Positions 1-9,501 of a stretch of 64,000 nucleotides of DNA are shown one piece after another. The notes under the pieces are model-generated. The model was not told where the DNA came from. It worked only from the letters and a program-made list of their open reading frames with translations, and did no database searches. The DNA is from an uncultured Bacteroidales bacterium (lineage in GTDB: Bacteria; Bacteroidota; Bacteroidia; Bacteroidales; Salinivirgaceae), in contig CALJOM010000005.1 in assembly GCA_937981765.1 (NCBI GenBank), positions 62,001 to 126,000 of the forward strand, given 5' to 3'. Numbering within the stretch: position 1 is the first letter of the stretch; each line of letters begins with the position of its first letter. Both the position numbers and the translations under genes were made by a program.

Positions 1-148
1 TGTAAATATTCTTGGTCAACAGGTTGCTGCGGGAATTCTGGAAGAAGGAAGTGCAGGAATTAACGTTAGTAGATTGAGGTCAGGAGTTTATTTCATTCAT
101 GTGAGCACCAACGACAAGCCTTGCGTTGTGTCGTTTTTTAAGAAATAA
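1..148 (+). CDS. C-terminal fragment of a T9SS-exported protein (type A sorting domain)
   Basis: The 5' end lies outside the window; the reading frame starts at base 2 and ends with TAA at 146-148. The visible 48 residues have the pattern of the type IX secretion type A sorting domain: an N-x-LG-Q-x-V segment, then I-x-V-x-x-L-x-SGVYFI, and a final basic FFKK. In this family the domain directs a periplasmic cargo through the outer membrane, where it is removed by the PorU sortase. The cargo part, and hence the function, cannot be seen. A strong terminator follows 22 nt after the stop codon. Confidence 0.85.
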   Translation, partial: VNILGQQVAAGILEEGSAGINVSRLRSGVYFIHVSTNDKPCVVSFFKK

Positions 149-170
149 TCAGGAACCCATTCATTCCATT

Positions 171-202
171 GAAAGGCCGCTGTAGGGCGGCCTTTCTTTT
201 TC
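171..202 (+). terminator. Rho-independent terminator after the T9SS cargo gene
   Basis: A perfect 10-bp stem (171-180 with 187-196) with a 6-nt loop is followed by a T-rich run. It ends the transcript of the upstream gene and separates it from the DUF5606 gene. Confidence 0.9.
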
Positions 203-261
203 AAGGACGGAAGGAAACTATTGTAAAAACAACTCTTTTTAGTAAAAGCTTTGGAATATAT

Positions 262-292
262 TTTGTCGTTTAAGGCTCGATTTCTAACTTTA
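262..292 (+). promoter_or_regulatory. Bacteroidota-type promoter for the DUF5606 gene
   Basis: TTTG at 262-265 and TAACTTTA at 285-292 are separated by exactly 19 nt. This matches the Bacteroidota consensus TTTG-N19-TAnnTTTG except for the last base. The start codon lies 14 nt after the -7 element, so the leader would be very short. Confidence 0.65.
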
Positions 293-306
293 CCGCCGAA
301 AAAAAG

Positions 307-741
307 ATGAGTATGACGTTGAAAGAGATTTTAGCCGTATCCGGGCAACCAGGGTTATATAAATTGGTTGCTTCGTCGAAGACAGGAATTATTGTGGAGA
401 ATCTTGAGACAAAAAAGCGAATGCCTGTATCGGCATCAGCCAAGGTAAGTTCTTTGAGCGATATTGCTATTTTTACGGTTGCCGAAGAAAAACCTCTGGT
501 TGAAATATTAAGGGAGTTACGAACCAAATATTCCTCGCAGCCGGCAATAAGCCACAAAGCCCCGGAGAAGGAATTAAAAGACTTGTTTGCCGAAATCCTA
601 CCGGACTACGACCGCGAGCGGGTTTATGTATCCGACATTAAAAAGGTTGTTCAGTGGTACAATATTTTGCAATCGAGCAATTTGCTGGATTTACTGGATG
701 TTGTTGAGGAAAAGACCCCCGAAGAGCAATCGAATCAATAG
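307..741 (+). CDS. DUF5606 domain-containing protein
   Basis: A small cytoplasmic protein of 144 residues without signal peptide or membrane segment. The N-terminal 50 residues (TLKEIL-x-VSG-x-PGLYKLV, then a T-K-x-R-x-PVSASAKVSSL segment) look like the DUF5606 family that is widespread in Bacteroidota and has no established function. The C-terminal part (about residues 85-130) is helical and acidic. A second ATG lies two codons downstream (313) and could be the real start. The gene is followed by a hairpin and then by the HD-domain gene in the same direction. Family assignment is from memory of the family pattern. Confidence 0.85.
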   Translation: MSMTLKEILAVSGQPGLYKLVASSKTGIIVENLETKKRMPVSASAKVSSLSDIAIFTVAEEKPLVEILRELRTKYSSQPAISHKAPEKELKDLFAEILPDYDRERVYVSDIKKVVQWYNILQSSNLLDLLDVVEEKTPEEQSNQ

Positions 742-760
742 CATTTAACCCTATAAATTA

Positions 761-797
761 AAATCCGGTGGTGACAACTGCACCGGATTTTATCGTT
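761..797 (+). terminator. Hairpin between DUF5606 and HD-domain genes
   Basis: A perfect 10-bp inverted repeat (761-770 with 781-790) with a 10-nt loop is followed by a broken T-rich stretch. It resembles a weak intrinsic terminator or attenuator. Its 3' end is only about 14 nt from the next start codon, so it could also affect translation of the HD-domain gene. Confidence 0.55.
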
Positions 798-810
798 TTA
801 GCGAGGCAAC

Positions 811-1593
811 ATGGAGCGATATAACGAAATAAAGCAACAGTACGACAACTACTACCGATACTACCTTAAGAGGCAATCAGCCAGCCAGAAGATCGGTTTA
901 ATAGAGCTTAAATACGAGCACTCCTACAGGGTTGCAGATTTTGCTGTCAAAATAGCAGAGCAGGAAAAGTTAAACCCTGTTACGCTAGAATTGTCTGCCA
1001 TTGCCGGGCTTTTACACGATATAGGCCGTTTTGAACAGGTAGACCGCTATGGAACTCTCGACGATCTGATTTCTGTTGATCACGGTAATTTTGGCGAGGA
1101 GGTTTTGCAAAGAACCGGCTTTTTAAATCAGCTACTTCCCGAGGAACAGAATTCTGTGTTGTTTGCGGTGAGAGTTCACAACAAAAGGGCAATAACCCAA
1201 TTTACCGATTCTTTATCGGAATGTTTAGCCAAAATTGTTCGCGATGCCGACAAACTTGATGTTTTTCGGGTAATGCATTACAATATGCTCAAAGGGTCGG
1301 AACCTCAGAAACAAGCTGTATTTCTGAACTTAACTCCAAGCAACGGAATTTCAACGGATGTCTTGCAGTTGATAACCCAGAGAATGCTTGTTAGCAAAGA
1401 ACTGGTAAAAACAACCACCGATTTTAAACTGATGCAACTAAGCTGGATTTTCGATTTTAACTTCAGATCGTCGCGTGCTATTGTCAGAAGTTCGGAACAT
1501 TATCGTTTTTTGCTCGATGATTTTTCCAAATGTGTTGAACAAAAAGAAATTGTGGATATTTTTGAACAATATTTGAATTCAATCACCTTATAA
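811..1593 (+). CDS. HD domain-containing phosphohydrolase
   Basis: A soluble 260-residue protein with the metal-binding pattern of the HD superfamily: a histidine near residue 37 (KYEHSYRVA), the LLHDIGR doublet near residues 68-74, further histidines in VDHG and VHNKRA, and the closing aspartate in VRDADKLD near residue 145. HD proteins hydrolyse phosphate esters of nucleotides or related compounds; the substrate cannot be told from sequence. It is not a full HD-GYP domain. It lies between the DUF5606 gene and a lipoprotein gene in the same direction and may be cotranscribed with the latter (38 nt gap). Confidence 0.85.
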   Translation: MERYNEIKQQYDNYYRYYLKRQSASQKIGLIELKYEHSYRVADFAVKIAEQEKLNPVTLELSAIAGLLHDIGRFEQVDRYGTLDDLISVDHGNFGEEVLQRTGFLNQLLPEEQNSVLFAVRVHNKRAITQFTDSLSECLAKIVRDADKLDVFRVMHYNMLKGSEPQKQAVFLNLTPSNGISTDVLQLITQRMLVSKELVKTTTDFKLMQLSWIFDFNFRSSRAIVRSSEHYRFLLDDFSKCVEQKEIVDIFEQYLNSITL

Positions 1594-1631
1594 AATACAA
1601 GCCAAACATTGACCCCTTAATCCGATCTATT

Positions 1632-2504
1632 ATGAAACGACTTTTTTTAGTACTGTTGTTGCCCTTGCTGGTTATTTCCTGCAATCAGGAAGAATTGAAA
1701 AAACTCCGCGAAGAAAACCTTCGTCTGAAGAACGAACAAGTCCAAAACGAGGAAGCGATTTATAATTTCGCGCAAGCCTACAACTCCATTCAATCCAACC
1801 TCGATAGTATAATGGCTAAAGAGGGAATTATCCATAAAATTGCTACCACAGGCGAAAAATCGAAATCTTCTCATGAAATTATTAATGAGCAGATTAATAC
1901 TATTTACGATCTATTGTTGCAAAACCGTAAAGAGTTGGAAAAGCTTCGTAAGCAGGCCGGGCAACTTAGCCGCAAGAACAAAGATTTGGAGCAGATCATA
2001 GAACGCCTTAACCGTAGCCTGGAAGAGAAAGTTGTTGAAATAGAACTGTTGCGCGGACAATTGGTTGCCATGCAATATCAAATTACAGGGCTTAATCAGA
2101 AAGTAGATAGTTTATCGGTGGTTAGCTCCAAACAAAAAGAGATTATTGAAACCCAACAAGCTACCATTCAGAGTCAGGAAACAGAGCTAAACACCGTTTA
2201 TTTTGCCATCGGGACTGAAAAAGAGTTGCAGGCCAACCGGGTTATTTCGAAAGAGGGAGGGTTTATCGGAATAGGAAAGAGCCAAAAAGTTTCCAACGAT
2301 TTAAACATAGAATATTTCCAGAAAGCAGATAAACGAACGATGCGCACTATTCCTATCGGCGCACATAAAGTTCGCATTGTAACTCAACACCCAACCGACA
2401 GCTATACATTACATGGCGAAAAAACGGTTGATAGCTTAACCATTACAAACCCGGAACGTTTTTGGAAAAATTCCAGCTTCCTGGTGATTAGTATCAAGCG
2501 TTAG
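1632..2504 (+). CDS. Coiled-coil lipoprotein, possibly Cbp1-like
   Basis: A 290-residue protein with a lipoprotein signal peptide (hydrophobic run, then VISC with Cys17 as the lipid-anchored residue). Residues 18-190 are mostly charged heptad-like coiled coil rich in E, K, Q and L. The C-terminal 95 residues form a distinct globular part with KEGGFIGIG, IPIGAHKV and NPERFW segments. From memory this C-terminal part resembles proteins named Cbp1-family collagen-binding adhesins in Bacteroidota, but that name is uncertain and adhesion is not shown here. It converges on cheB with only 9 nt between the stops and no visible terminator. Confidence 0.75.
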   Translation: MKRLFLVLLLPLLVISCNQEELKKLREENLRLKNEQVQNEEAIYNFAQAYNSIQSNLDSIMAKEGIIHKIATTGEKSKSSHEIINEQINTIYDLLLQNRKELEKLRKQAGQLSRKNKDLEQIIERLNRSLEEKVVEIELLRGQLVAMQYQITGLNQKVDSLSVVSSKQKEIIETQQATIQSQETELNTVYFAIGTEKELQANRVISKEGGFIGIGKSQKVSNDLNIEYFQKADKRTMRTIPIGAHKVRIVTQHPTDSYTLHGEKTVDSLTITNPERFWKNSSFLVISIKR

Positions 2505-2513
2505 GATTACGAT

Positions 2514-3698
<1,185 letters not shown>

Positions 3699-4190
3699 TT
3701 AACGATTATTGTTCTGTGGAATTAGCGTTCTTTGAATAAGTTTCATTAAAACGGCTCCGGTTTGAGTGTTAAACTGAATTTTACGTCCTAATTTTCCACC
3801 CGTATCGGATGCTACTATTTTTATTCCCAGGTCGCGAAGCATGGTTTCTCCGATTTCGATGTTTCTCTTTCCTATATTAAACATATTGCTTCCCGCATCG
3901 ATAACTTCTCCACCACCAAAGATTTTTGCCACGAGGTTTTGTTTGCTGCATCCGGCTTTTAACATTTGTTCTACTAGCTTTTCAATGGCAATGTTGCCGT
4001 ATTTGGGAGATGCCAATCCTTGCCCGTTCCAGAATGGAAGCATGTAGTGGTTCATGCCTCCGATTTTGAGGGTGGTATCGTAAAGGCAAATGGCTACGCA
4101 CGACCCCAATATGGTGTTTATCAAGTAGGGTTCTTTTGAAAAAAATAGTGCGGCTGGATATAGATAATGGCTTGGTAATTCTTGTGTCAT
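3699..4190 (-). CDS. cheD: CheD: chemoreceptor glutamine deamidase
   Basis: 163 residues, usual size for CheD. The catalytic cysteine is in ILGSCVAICL and the histidine in MNHYMLP, with the threonine just before the cysteine motif; the FGGGE and SDTGGKLGRK segments are also typical of the family. CheD deamidates receptor glutamines and in some bacteria binds CheC. No CheC is seen in the window. It sits between the atypical kinase and cheB in the operon and is probably translated with cheB (3 nt spacing). Confidence 0.95.
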   Translation of the reverse strand: MTQELPSHYLYPAALFFSKEPYLINTILGSCVAICLYDTTLKIGGMNHYMLPFWNGQGLASPKYGNIAIEKLVEQMLKAGCSKQNLVAKIFGGGEVIDAGSNMFNIGKRNIEIGETMLRDLGIKIVASDTGGKLGRKIQFNTQTGAVLMKLIQRTLIPQNNNR

Positions 4191-4243
4191 TTTTTGTAGT
4201 ATCGAACATTGTTTGATCGAAATCTGTTCTAATGTCTCATGGT

Positions 4244-5158
4244 TTAAAAGGTTTGATTATCGCCCTCGTCGAAAATGAATTCGTTTCCGTCGAATGCAAA
4301 GCCTTCGGGTTCAATGTCTTTAGGGCGTGGAATGCTTATTATGATAAGTGTTCCGCTTCCTACTTCGCTGGTGATATCGATTCTTCCGCCAAGAATGTCA
4401 AGGTAGGCTTTGGTTACGGAGAGGCCAAGTCCATAACCTTCGTTGATGGAATTGATTTCTTTGTTGCCTTTGTCGAAACGGTCGAAAATTTTTTCAAGAT
4501 ATTCAGGACTGATCCCTCTGCCATGGTCGCGGATGGAAATAAATAGTTCGTTATCTACAATTCCGGCATTGATTTCTATTTTACTGTTGGCACTGCTGAA
4601 TTTTATACCGTTGCTCAATAGGTTTGAAAGAATTACCTTGAGCATTTCGGCATCGGTGGGAAAGAAAAAGTTGTTTGCCAAATTTTCGTCGGTGGTGTAG
4701 TGAAGGTTTATTGACAGCTTTTTTTGTTTGGTTTTAAAATCGTAGGCTTCCAGAACGCTCCGAATCAAACTGTTGATATCCACCATGTTGATTTCAACGT
4801 TGGTTTGGCCCGCTTCAACTCTGGCAGCAGCAAAAATGTTTGTTAGTTGAAAATCGAGATTAAAGGCTTCGCTATAAATTAGTTGAGCCAATGGCTTAGC
4901 TTTTTCAAAATCGTTTGGACCTATGGCCATAATGGCTTTGCTGAGTCCCATTATAGAAGAGAACGGGTTTACCATTTCATTGGCAACATTGGATAGGAAA
5001 TGGCTTTTAAGCGCCTCGCTTTCGCTTAATTTTTTGTTCACTATTTGCAGCTCTTTGTTGAGTTGCTGGAGCTGAAGCAGGGTGTCTTTACTTTTTTTTA
5101 TCCTCAGTCTCAATTCCTCGAGGAGTTCTTCGTCGGATAGTTGGGTTCTTTTACTCAT
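4244..5158 (-). CDS. Histidine kinase-like ATPase lacking the phosphoacceptor histidine
   Basis: 304 residues from the chosen start (MSKRTQ), which overlaps the upstream response-regulator stop by 8 nt; a longer frame begins at 5227 inside that gene and is less likely. There is no membrane segment. Residues 10-50 are coiled coil. The dimerisation motif reads FLSNVANEMVNPF, with Asn60 where kinases have the phosphorylated histidine. The HATPase domain is intact: N box LLSNGIKFS, G1 DHGRGIS, F box IFDRFDKG and G2 GYGLGLSVTKAYLDIL. It may bind ATP yet not autophosphorylate on the usual site, so it could act as a phosphatase or allosteric partner of the response regulator encoded just upstream. 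Confidence 0.9.
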   Translation of the reverse strand: MSKRTQLSDEELLEELRLRIKKSKDTLLQLQQLNKELQIVNKKLSESEALKSHFLSNVANEMVNPFSSIMGLSKAIMAIGPNDFEKAKPLAQLIYSEAFNLDFQLTNIFAAARVEAGQTNVEINMVDINSLIRSVLEAYDFKTKQKKLSINLHYTTDENLANNFFFPTDAEMLKVILSNLLSNGIKFSSANSKIEINAGIVDNELFISIRDHGRGISPEYLEKIFDRFDKGNKEINSINEGYGLGLSVTKAYLDILGGRIDITSEVGSGTLIIISIPRPKDIEPEGFAFDGNEFIFDEGDNQTF

Positions 5159-5528
5159 TTTTTTGAATGGTTTGATATATGAGTTCAACCAGGTTTTTTT
5201 CGGTAAACGGTTTGTAAATAATTGCATCGGCTCCGGATTCGATAGCCATTTCCAGGTATTTGGAGGCCGGGTCGCCGCCTCCGCTGGTTGTGGCTATTAC
5301 TTTTACCGGTTCCGGGAGTGATTTTATTTCTCTTATAAGTTCAAGTCCCTCTTTTTCGGGCATTATGATATCGGTAAGGATTACGTCGTATCGATTGGTT
5401 CGGATTTTTTCCATTCCTTCGGTTCCGTTCGAGGCTTCATCCACCATTATAGGATATTCCTGCAAGGAATCTTTAATAATTTCACGCATAATGATATCGT
5501 CGTCTACCAATAAAAGTCGGATCAACAT
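5151..5528 (-). CDS. Single-domain response regulator
   Basis: 125 residues, a stand-alone receiver domain. The acidic pocket is VDDD, the phosphoacceptor aspartate is in ILTDIIMPEKEG, the conserved Thr is in IATTSGG and the lysine is in YKPF. There is no output domain. It starts 1 nt after the cheR stop and overlaps the following kinase-like gene by 8 nt, so the two are likely translationally coupled and act together. It is the second of three stand-alone receivers in this region, besides CheY and the protein at 11871. Confidence 0.93.
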   Translation of the reverse strand: MLIRLLLVDDDIIMREIIKDSLQEYPIMVDEASNGTEGMEKIRTNRYDVILTDIIMPEKEGLELIREIKSLPEPVKVIATTSGGGDPASKYLEMAIESGADAIIYKPFTEKNLVELIYQTIQKNE

Positions 5529-5529
5529 G

Positions 5530-6468
5530 TTAAATTCGTTTGAAAATGGTGGGTTTTATGTGTTTTAAAGGGACATTCATATTGGTTATCGATTCGGAAT
5601 GTCCAAGGAAAAAATATCCGTTAGAACGTAAATGTCGGCAAAGTTTATTGATAACTTTTTCCTGTGTTTCGCGATCGAAATAAATCAGGGTGTTTCGGCA
5701 AAAAATTATGTCGAAGGTTTCTCCGATTGAATATACATCGTCCATTAGGTTTAATCTGCCAAACTTAACTCTTTGGCGCAACTCCGGAACAATTCTTACC
5801 AGACGTTTATTCGGATCTTTCGAACGCAAAAAGTATTTCTTTTTAAGGGTAAGCGGAATGTCGGCAATTTTGTCTTCTTTGTATATGGCATCGATAGCGG
5901 TTTTTAGTACTTGTGTGGAGATATCGGTGCCGATTATTTGAAAATCAATTGGGGTTTTGGATTGTGAAAATTCGCTTAGGGTTATGGCTAATGTGTAGGC
6001 CTCTTCTCCGCTTGAACTACCGGCACTCCAAATTTTCACGGCGCGTTGTCCCGCTGCTGTGAATTCGGGTAAAACAACATCGGTTAAAAATTCAAAATGA
6101 GTGGGTTCTCTAAAGAAATCGGTTTTGTTGGTGGATACAACATCCATCATGTGGATTACTTCGTTTACTCCTTCGGGACTAAAAACATAATCGCAATACT
6201 CCTTAAAGGAGGTCATTTTCAGCGCTTTTAATCGTTTTTGCAGCCGGCTTTGCAACATAATTTTTTTTGCCGGAGGCATTTTAATGCCGTATTCGTTGTA
6301 GATAAACGAACTTAGCTGGTTGAATTCTTTGTCGGTGAGTTCTGTACCGTAGTGGTACTGGTAGTTTTCGTTTAGCATATTGCCATGGGTTGGTTTATCC
6401 ACACTAATATTAATTCCCCCTGTAGATTGGTTGGTATTCGCTCTAGTTGATGGAATACCAACGCTCAA
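5530..6468 (-). CDS. cheR: CheR: chemoreceptor glutamate methyltransferase
   Basis: 312 residues. After a poorly conserved N-terminal 30 residues comes the CheR N-terminal helical domain (LTDKEFNQLSSFI to about residue 100), then the SAM-binding methyltransferase domain with WSAGSSSGEEAYTLA and FDIIFCRNTLIYFD. An internal ATG at 6376-6378 would give 282 residues, nearer the usual family length, so the start is uncertain. CheR methylates chemoreceptor glutamates and opposes CheB. It lies 30 nt after cheW in the operon. Confidence 0.95.
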   Translation of the reverse strand: MSVGIPSTRANTNQSTGGINISVDKPTHGNMLNENYQYHYGTELTDKEFNQLSSFIYNEYGIKMPPAKKIMLQSRLQKRLKALKMTSFKEYCDYVFSPEGVNEVIHMMDVVSTNKTDFFREPTHFEFLTDVVLPEFTAAGQRAVKIWSAGSSSGEEAYTLAITLSEFSQSKTPIDFQIIGTDISTQVLKTAIDAIYKEDKIADIPLTLKKKYFLRSKDPNKRLVRIVPELRQRVKFGRLNLMDDVYSIGETFDIIFCRNTLIYFDRETQEKVINKLCRHLRSNGYFFLGHSESITNMNVPLKHIKPTIFKRI

Positions 6469-6498
6469 TCGCAGGTAATTTCAAGCGTTTGTAGCAGG

Positions 6499-7035
6499 TT
6501 ATTCTTTAACTTCCTGTGCCTCCTCGGTTTTATTTTGAAGGGTGATTATTTCGTCGGTGCTGAAAATTAAATCAATATTTAAAAGCATAATAAATGTTTC
6601 TTCGGTATCGCGCCACATACCTTTGATAAATTCGGCTTTATAACGGGTTCCGATGCTTGGTGAGGGTTCAATTTTTTCTTCATCGATCTGAAGAACTTCG
6701 CTAACGGCGTCTACTAGAATTCCCAACATAACCTCTTCGCCATTAATATCGACATTGAGAACTATTATACAGGTGTCGGGTGTGGCTTGGATTTGTTCCA
6801 TTCCAAATTTTACCCTCATATCGATAACTGGTAGTACATTCCCTCTGAGGTTTATTACTCCTCGCATGTAGGGTGGCGATTGGGGTACTTTGGTAATGGG
6901 CTTCAGCTCCAGAATGTTTAACACTTTGTGGACGTTCACCGCAAAGGTTTCTTTGTCTAATCGGAAGGAAAGATAGGTTTGAATGTTTTTGCTGAAACTT
7001 TGTTCTTCGGCTTGTGTTTTTTTGGTGGCTTTCAT
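6499..7035 (-). CDS. cheW: CheW: chemosensory coupling protein
   Basis: 178 residues with one CheW domain: YLSFRLDKETFAVNV, then PQSPPYMRGVINLRGNVLPVIDMR, and ILVDAVSEVLQI. CheW links CheA to receptor tips in chemosensory arrays. The final 15 residues are an acidic tail. It sits directly after cheA with a 19-nt gap. Confidence 0.96.
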   Translation of the reverse strand: MKATKKTQAEEQSFSKNIQTYLSFRLDKETFAVNVHKVLNILELKPITKVPQSPPYMRGVINLRGNVLPVIDMRVKFGMEQIQATPDTCIIVLNVDINGEEVMLGILVDAVSEVLQIDEEKIEPSPSIGTRYKAEFIKGMWRDTEETFIMLLNIDLIFSTDEIITLQNKTEEAQEVKE

Positions 7036-7054
7036 AGTGGTATTTTTTTACGGA

Positions 7055-9118
7055 TTAACCGATTTTTACTTCGTTTTTTGCATATTCTTCGATCAGCTTA
7101 TTGGGATCGAGCACTAGAGCTACGGTACCATCTCCAAGTATGGTGGCCCCGGAAAAGAACTCTTGGTTTTTGTAAAATTTGCCGAGGGGTTTTAATACGG
7201 CCTGATATTCGCCAACAATTTCATCAACAGTAATTCCCATGTAGTAGTCGTTAAATTCTATGGTAACTACTCGTTCGATTGGAGGGGGTGGGGTTGTGAA
7301 TTCGAAATATTTTCTGAGATAGATGTGCGGAATATGATTGCCATCGGCTAAAATCAAATTGTTGATGGCATTGTTGATATACTCGTGTTTGTATTCAAAT
7401 ACTTTGTATACGGAGTTTAAAGGAATAACTATGTGGGTGTTGTCGATTTTAACCAGCAAGCCGTCAATAATTGATAGTGTGAGAGGTAGTTTTATGGTTA
7501 CGGTTGTCCCAACATTCTCCTGGCTTTCAATTTCTACCTGCCCGCGCAGATCGGCAATTTTTCGTTTTACCACATCCATTCCAACGCCGCGTCCCGATAG
7601 ATTGGTGACATTGGTTGCGGTGCTGAATCCGGGAAGAAATACCAGATCCAAAAGCTCTTTATGCGATAGTTCGGCTTCGTGGCTTATCAGTCCTTTTTCG
7701 ATGGCTTTTTTCTTAACTTTCTTTAGGTCAATTCCACGGCCGTCGTCAATGATTTGAATGTAAACATTGGTTCCGGAATAAAACGCGTTGAAGGTTATTT
7801 TTCCCTGGGGTGATTTGCCTTTTCGAATTCTTTCTTCAGCAGTATCTTCAATGCCGTGATCCATACTGTTGCGTATGATGTGCATTATTGGATCGGCCAG
7901 CATTTCAATAATGTTTTTGTCGAGTTCGGTTTCGGTGCCTTTGGTTTCAAAAACTACTTCTTTATTCAAATTGTGCGAAAGTTCACGCACCAGCCTTTGA
8001 AAACGGGTTAGCATGTTGGCTACTGGAATTAATCGTATGCTGAATACATCGTCACGAAGGCGGCGGGTTATTTTTTCAATTTCCTCGGCAATTGGGGTAA
8101 GGCCGGGATAGTGGTTCTGTTGTGCGTAGAGTGATAATTGGGCCTGAATGGTTACCAACTCGCTTACCCAGTTGATGAGGTTGTCGAGTTTTTCGCTCGA
8201 AACTCGTATCGATGATATCGCTTGCTCTCCGGTTTGGACGGTTTGTGTGGTGCGTCGTTGGTTTTTTTCTTCAACTTCTTCCTGAATTTTTTCTAAATCG
8301 CGGGCTAAGGTTGTAAGTTGCTCTAGCGTGTTAACGTCTTTTTTCTGTAGGGTTTCGAGGAGTATTTTTCGTTGTGGTTCGGATATTAGGAGATTGGTTT
8401 CGCTGATTTTGTGTACCTCAACTCGTGTTCGGTTGTTCACAAAAATAAACACATCCATCAGGTCGTTAATGCCTTTTCTTGACGCAATCAAAATTTTCCA
8501 GCCAATATAGCAGTTAGTTGGGACAATCTCTTGCAACGAGGGTATGTGTTGATAATCAGTGTACATTATTAGTTCTCCTAGTTGCCATAGGTCGTCGATA
8601 AGGAACAGTGGATTGGAACCGTCGGCAAAAAAGTCGAGCGATGGATAAAAGGCTATATAATAGGTTGATATTGGTCGGTAATCGTTAAGGTTTTCTTCAC
8701 CCTGGTTAACGGGATCTGTTTGTTTTGGCCTGGCCGATAGGATATCTTCAATCCACTTGATGAATTTGTTGTTTGTTTTTTCCAGTTCGTTTCGGTTAGC
8801 CGGGGTTTCCTCTAACAAATTCCGCAGATGATCTACTACGTTGAGGGTTACCTCCAGAATATCGTCGTTGATTTTGAGTTCGTTATTCCGGATTTTATCG
8901 TAAATATTTTCTAACAGGTGGGTTAACTTGTCTATCAGATCGAATCCAAACATGGCACTACCCCCTTTGAGTGAGTGCATAACCCTGAATACCTCTTCAA
9001 TAATTTGGCTGTCGCTTCGATTTTGGTCGAGCCGCAACACTAGTTGCTCTAATTCGGCAATCAGTTCGGAGGCTTCTTCCTTAAATTTATCTTTGAATTT
9101 ATCGTTCATAGCTTCCAT
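7055..9118 (-). CDS. cheA: CheA: chemosensory histidine kinase
   Basis: 687 residues. The P1 phosphotransfer domain has MHSLKGGSAMFGFD with His48 as phosphoacceptor. A second domain at about 150-260 (YPSLDFFADGSNPLFL, then IGWKI and VFIFV) takes the place of the CheY-binding region. The P3 dimerisation helices are at about 305-365. The P4 ATPase has IRNSMDHGIE, DDGRGID and SGRGVGMDVV. The C-terminal CheW-like P5 runs from about 545 to the end. It is the central kinase of the cluster, phosphorylating CheY and CheB. A second ATG three codons in is an alternative start. Confidence 0.97.
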   Translation of the reverse strand: MEAMNDKFKDKFKEEASELIAELEQLVLRLDQNRSDSQIIEEVFRVMHSLKGGSAMFGFDLIDKLTHLLENIYDKIRNNELKINDDILEVTLNVVDHLRNLLEETPANRNELEKTNNKFIKWIEDILSARPKQTDPVNQGEENLNDYRPISTYYIAFYPSLDFFADGSNPLFLIDDLWQLGELIMYTDYQHIPSLQEIVPTNCYIGWKILIASRKGINDLMDVFIFVNNRTRVEVHKISETNLLISEPQRKILLETLQKKDVNTLEQLTTLARDLEKIQEEVEEKNQRRTTQTVQTGEQAISSIRVSSEKLDNLINWVSELVTIQAQLSLYAQQNHYPGLTPIAEEIEKITRRLRDDVFSIRLIPVANMLTRFQRLVRELSHNLNKEVVFETKGTETELDKNIIEMLADPIMHIIRNSMDHGIEDTAEERIRKGKSPQGKITFNAFYSGTNVYIQIIDDGRGIDLKKVKKKAIEKGLISHEAELSHKELLDLVFLPGFSTATNVTNLSGRGVGMDVVKRKIADLRGQVEIESQENVGTTVTIKLPLTLSIIDGLLVKIDNTHIVIPLNSVYKVFEYKHEYINNAINNLILADGNHIPHIYLRKYFEFTTPPPPIERVVTIEFNDYYMGITVDEIVGEYQAVLKPLGKFYKNQEFFSGATILGDGTVALVLDPNKLIEEYAKNEVKIG

Positions 9119-9120
9119 GA

Positions 9121-9486
9121 TTATCGTGCGACTTTATTGATTGCTTCCAGTAGTTTTTCGGGCACAAAGGGTTTGACAATCCAACCAGTGGCTCCGGCTT
9201 CTTTAGCTTCCATTTTCTTCGAGGTTTGCGATTCGGTGGTAAGGAACAGAATGGGAATAAATTTATATTCTTCAATAACCCTGACTTTTTTTATGAATTC
9301 TATTCCGTTAAGATTGGGCATGTGTAGGTCGGTGATTATCAGGTCGAACTTTTGACCATTGAGATAGGTTAAGGCGTCTTGACCGTCTACGGCTTTCACA
9401 ACTTCGTGTCCTGCATTTTCGAGTGTAAAGCTTACAACTTCGCGAATACTCTCCGAATCATCTACAATTAGTATTTTTTTTCCCAT
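9121..9486 (-). CDS. cheY: CheY-type response regulator
   Basis: 121-residue receiver domain with VDDSESIRE, the phosphoacceptor aspartate in IITDLHMPNLNG, Thr in FLTTES and Lys in VKPF. The AGATGWIVKPF segment is typical of CheY proteins next to CheA. It is encoded 2 nt upstream of cheA and is the likely direct target of CheA. The output device cannot be told from this window: no flagellar genes are present, and in gliding Bacteroidota it could be gliding or pili. Confidence 0.93.
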   Translation of the reverse strand: MGKKILIVDDSESIREVVSFTLENAGHEVVKAVDGQDALTYLNGQKFDLIITDLHMPNLNGIEFIKKVRVIEEYKFIPILFLTTESQTSKKMEAKEAGATGWIVKPFVPEKLLEAINKVAR

Positions 9487-9501
9487 ATTGTTGTTACGTT
9501 T

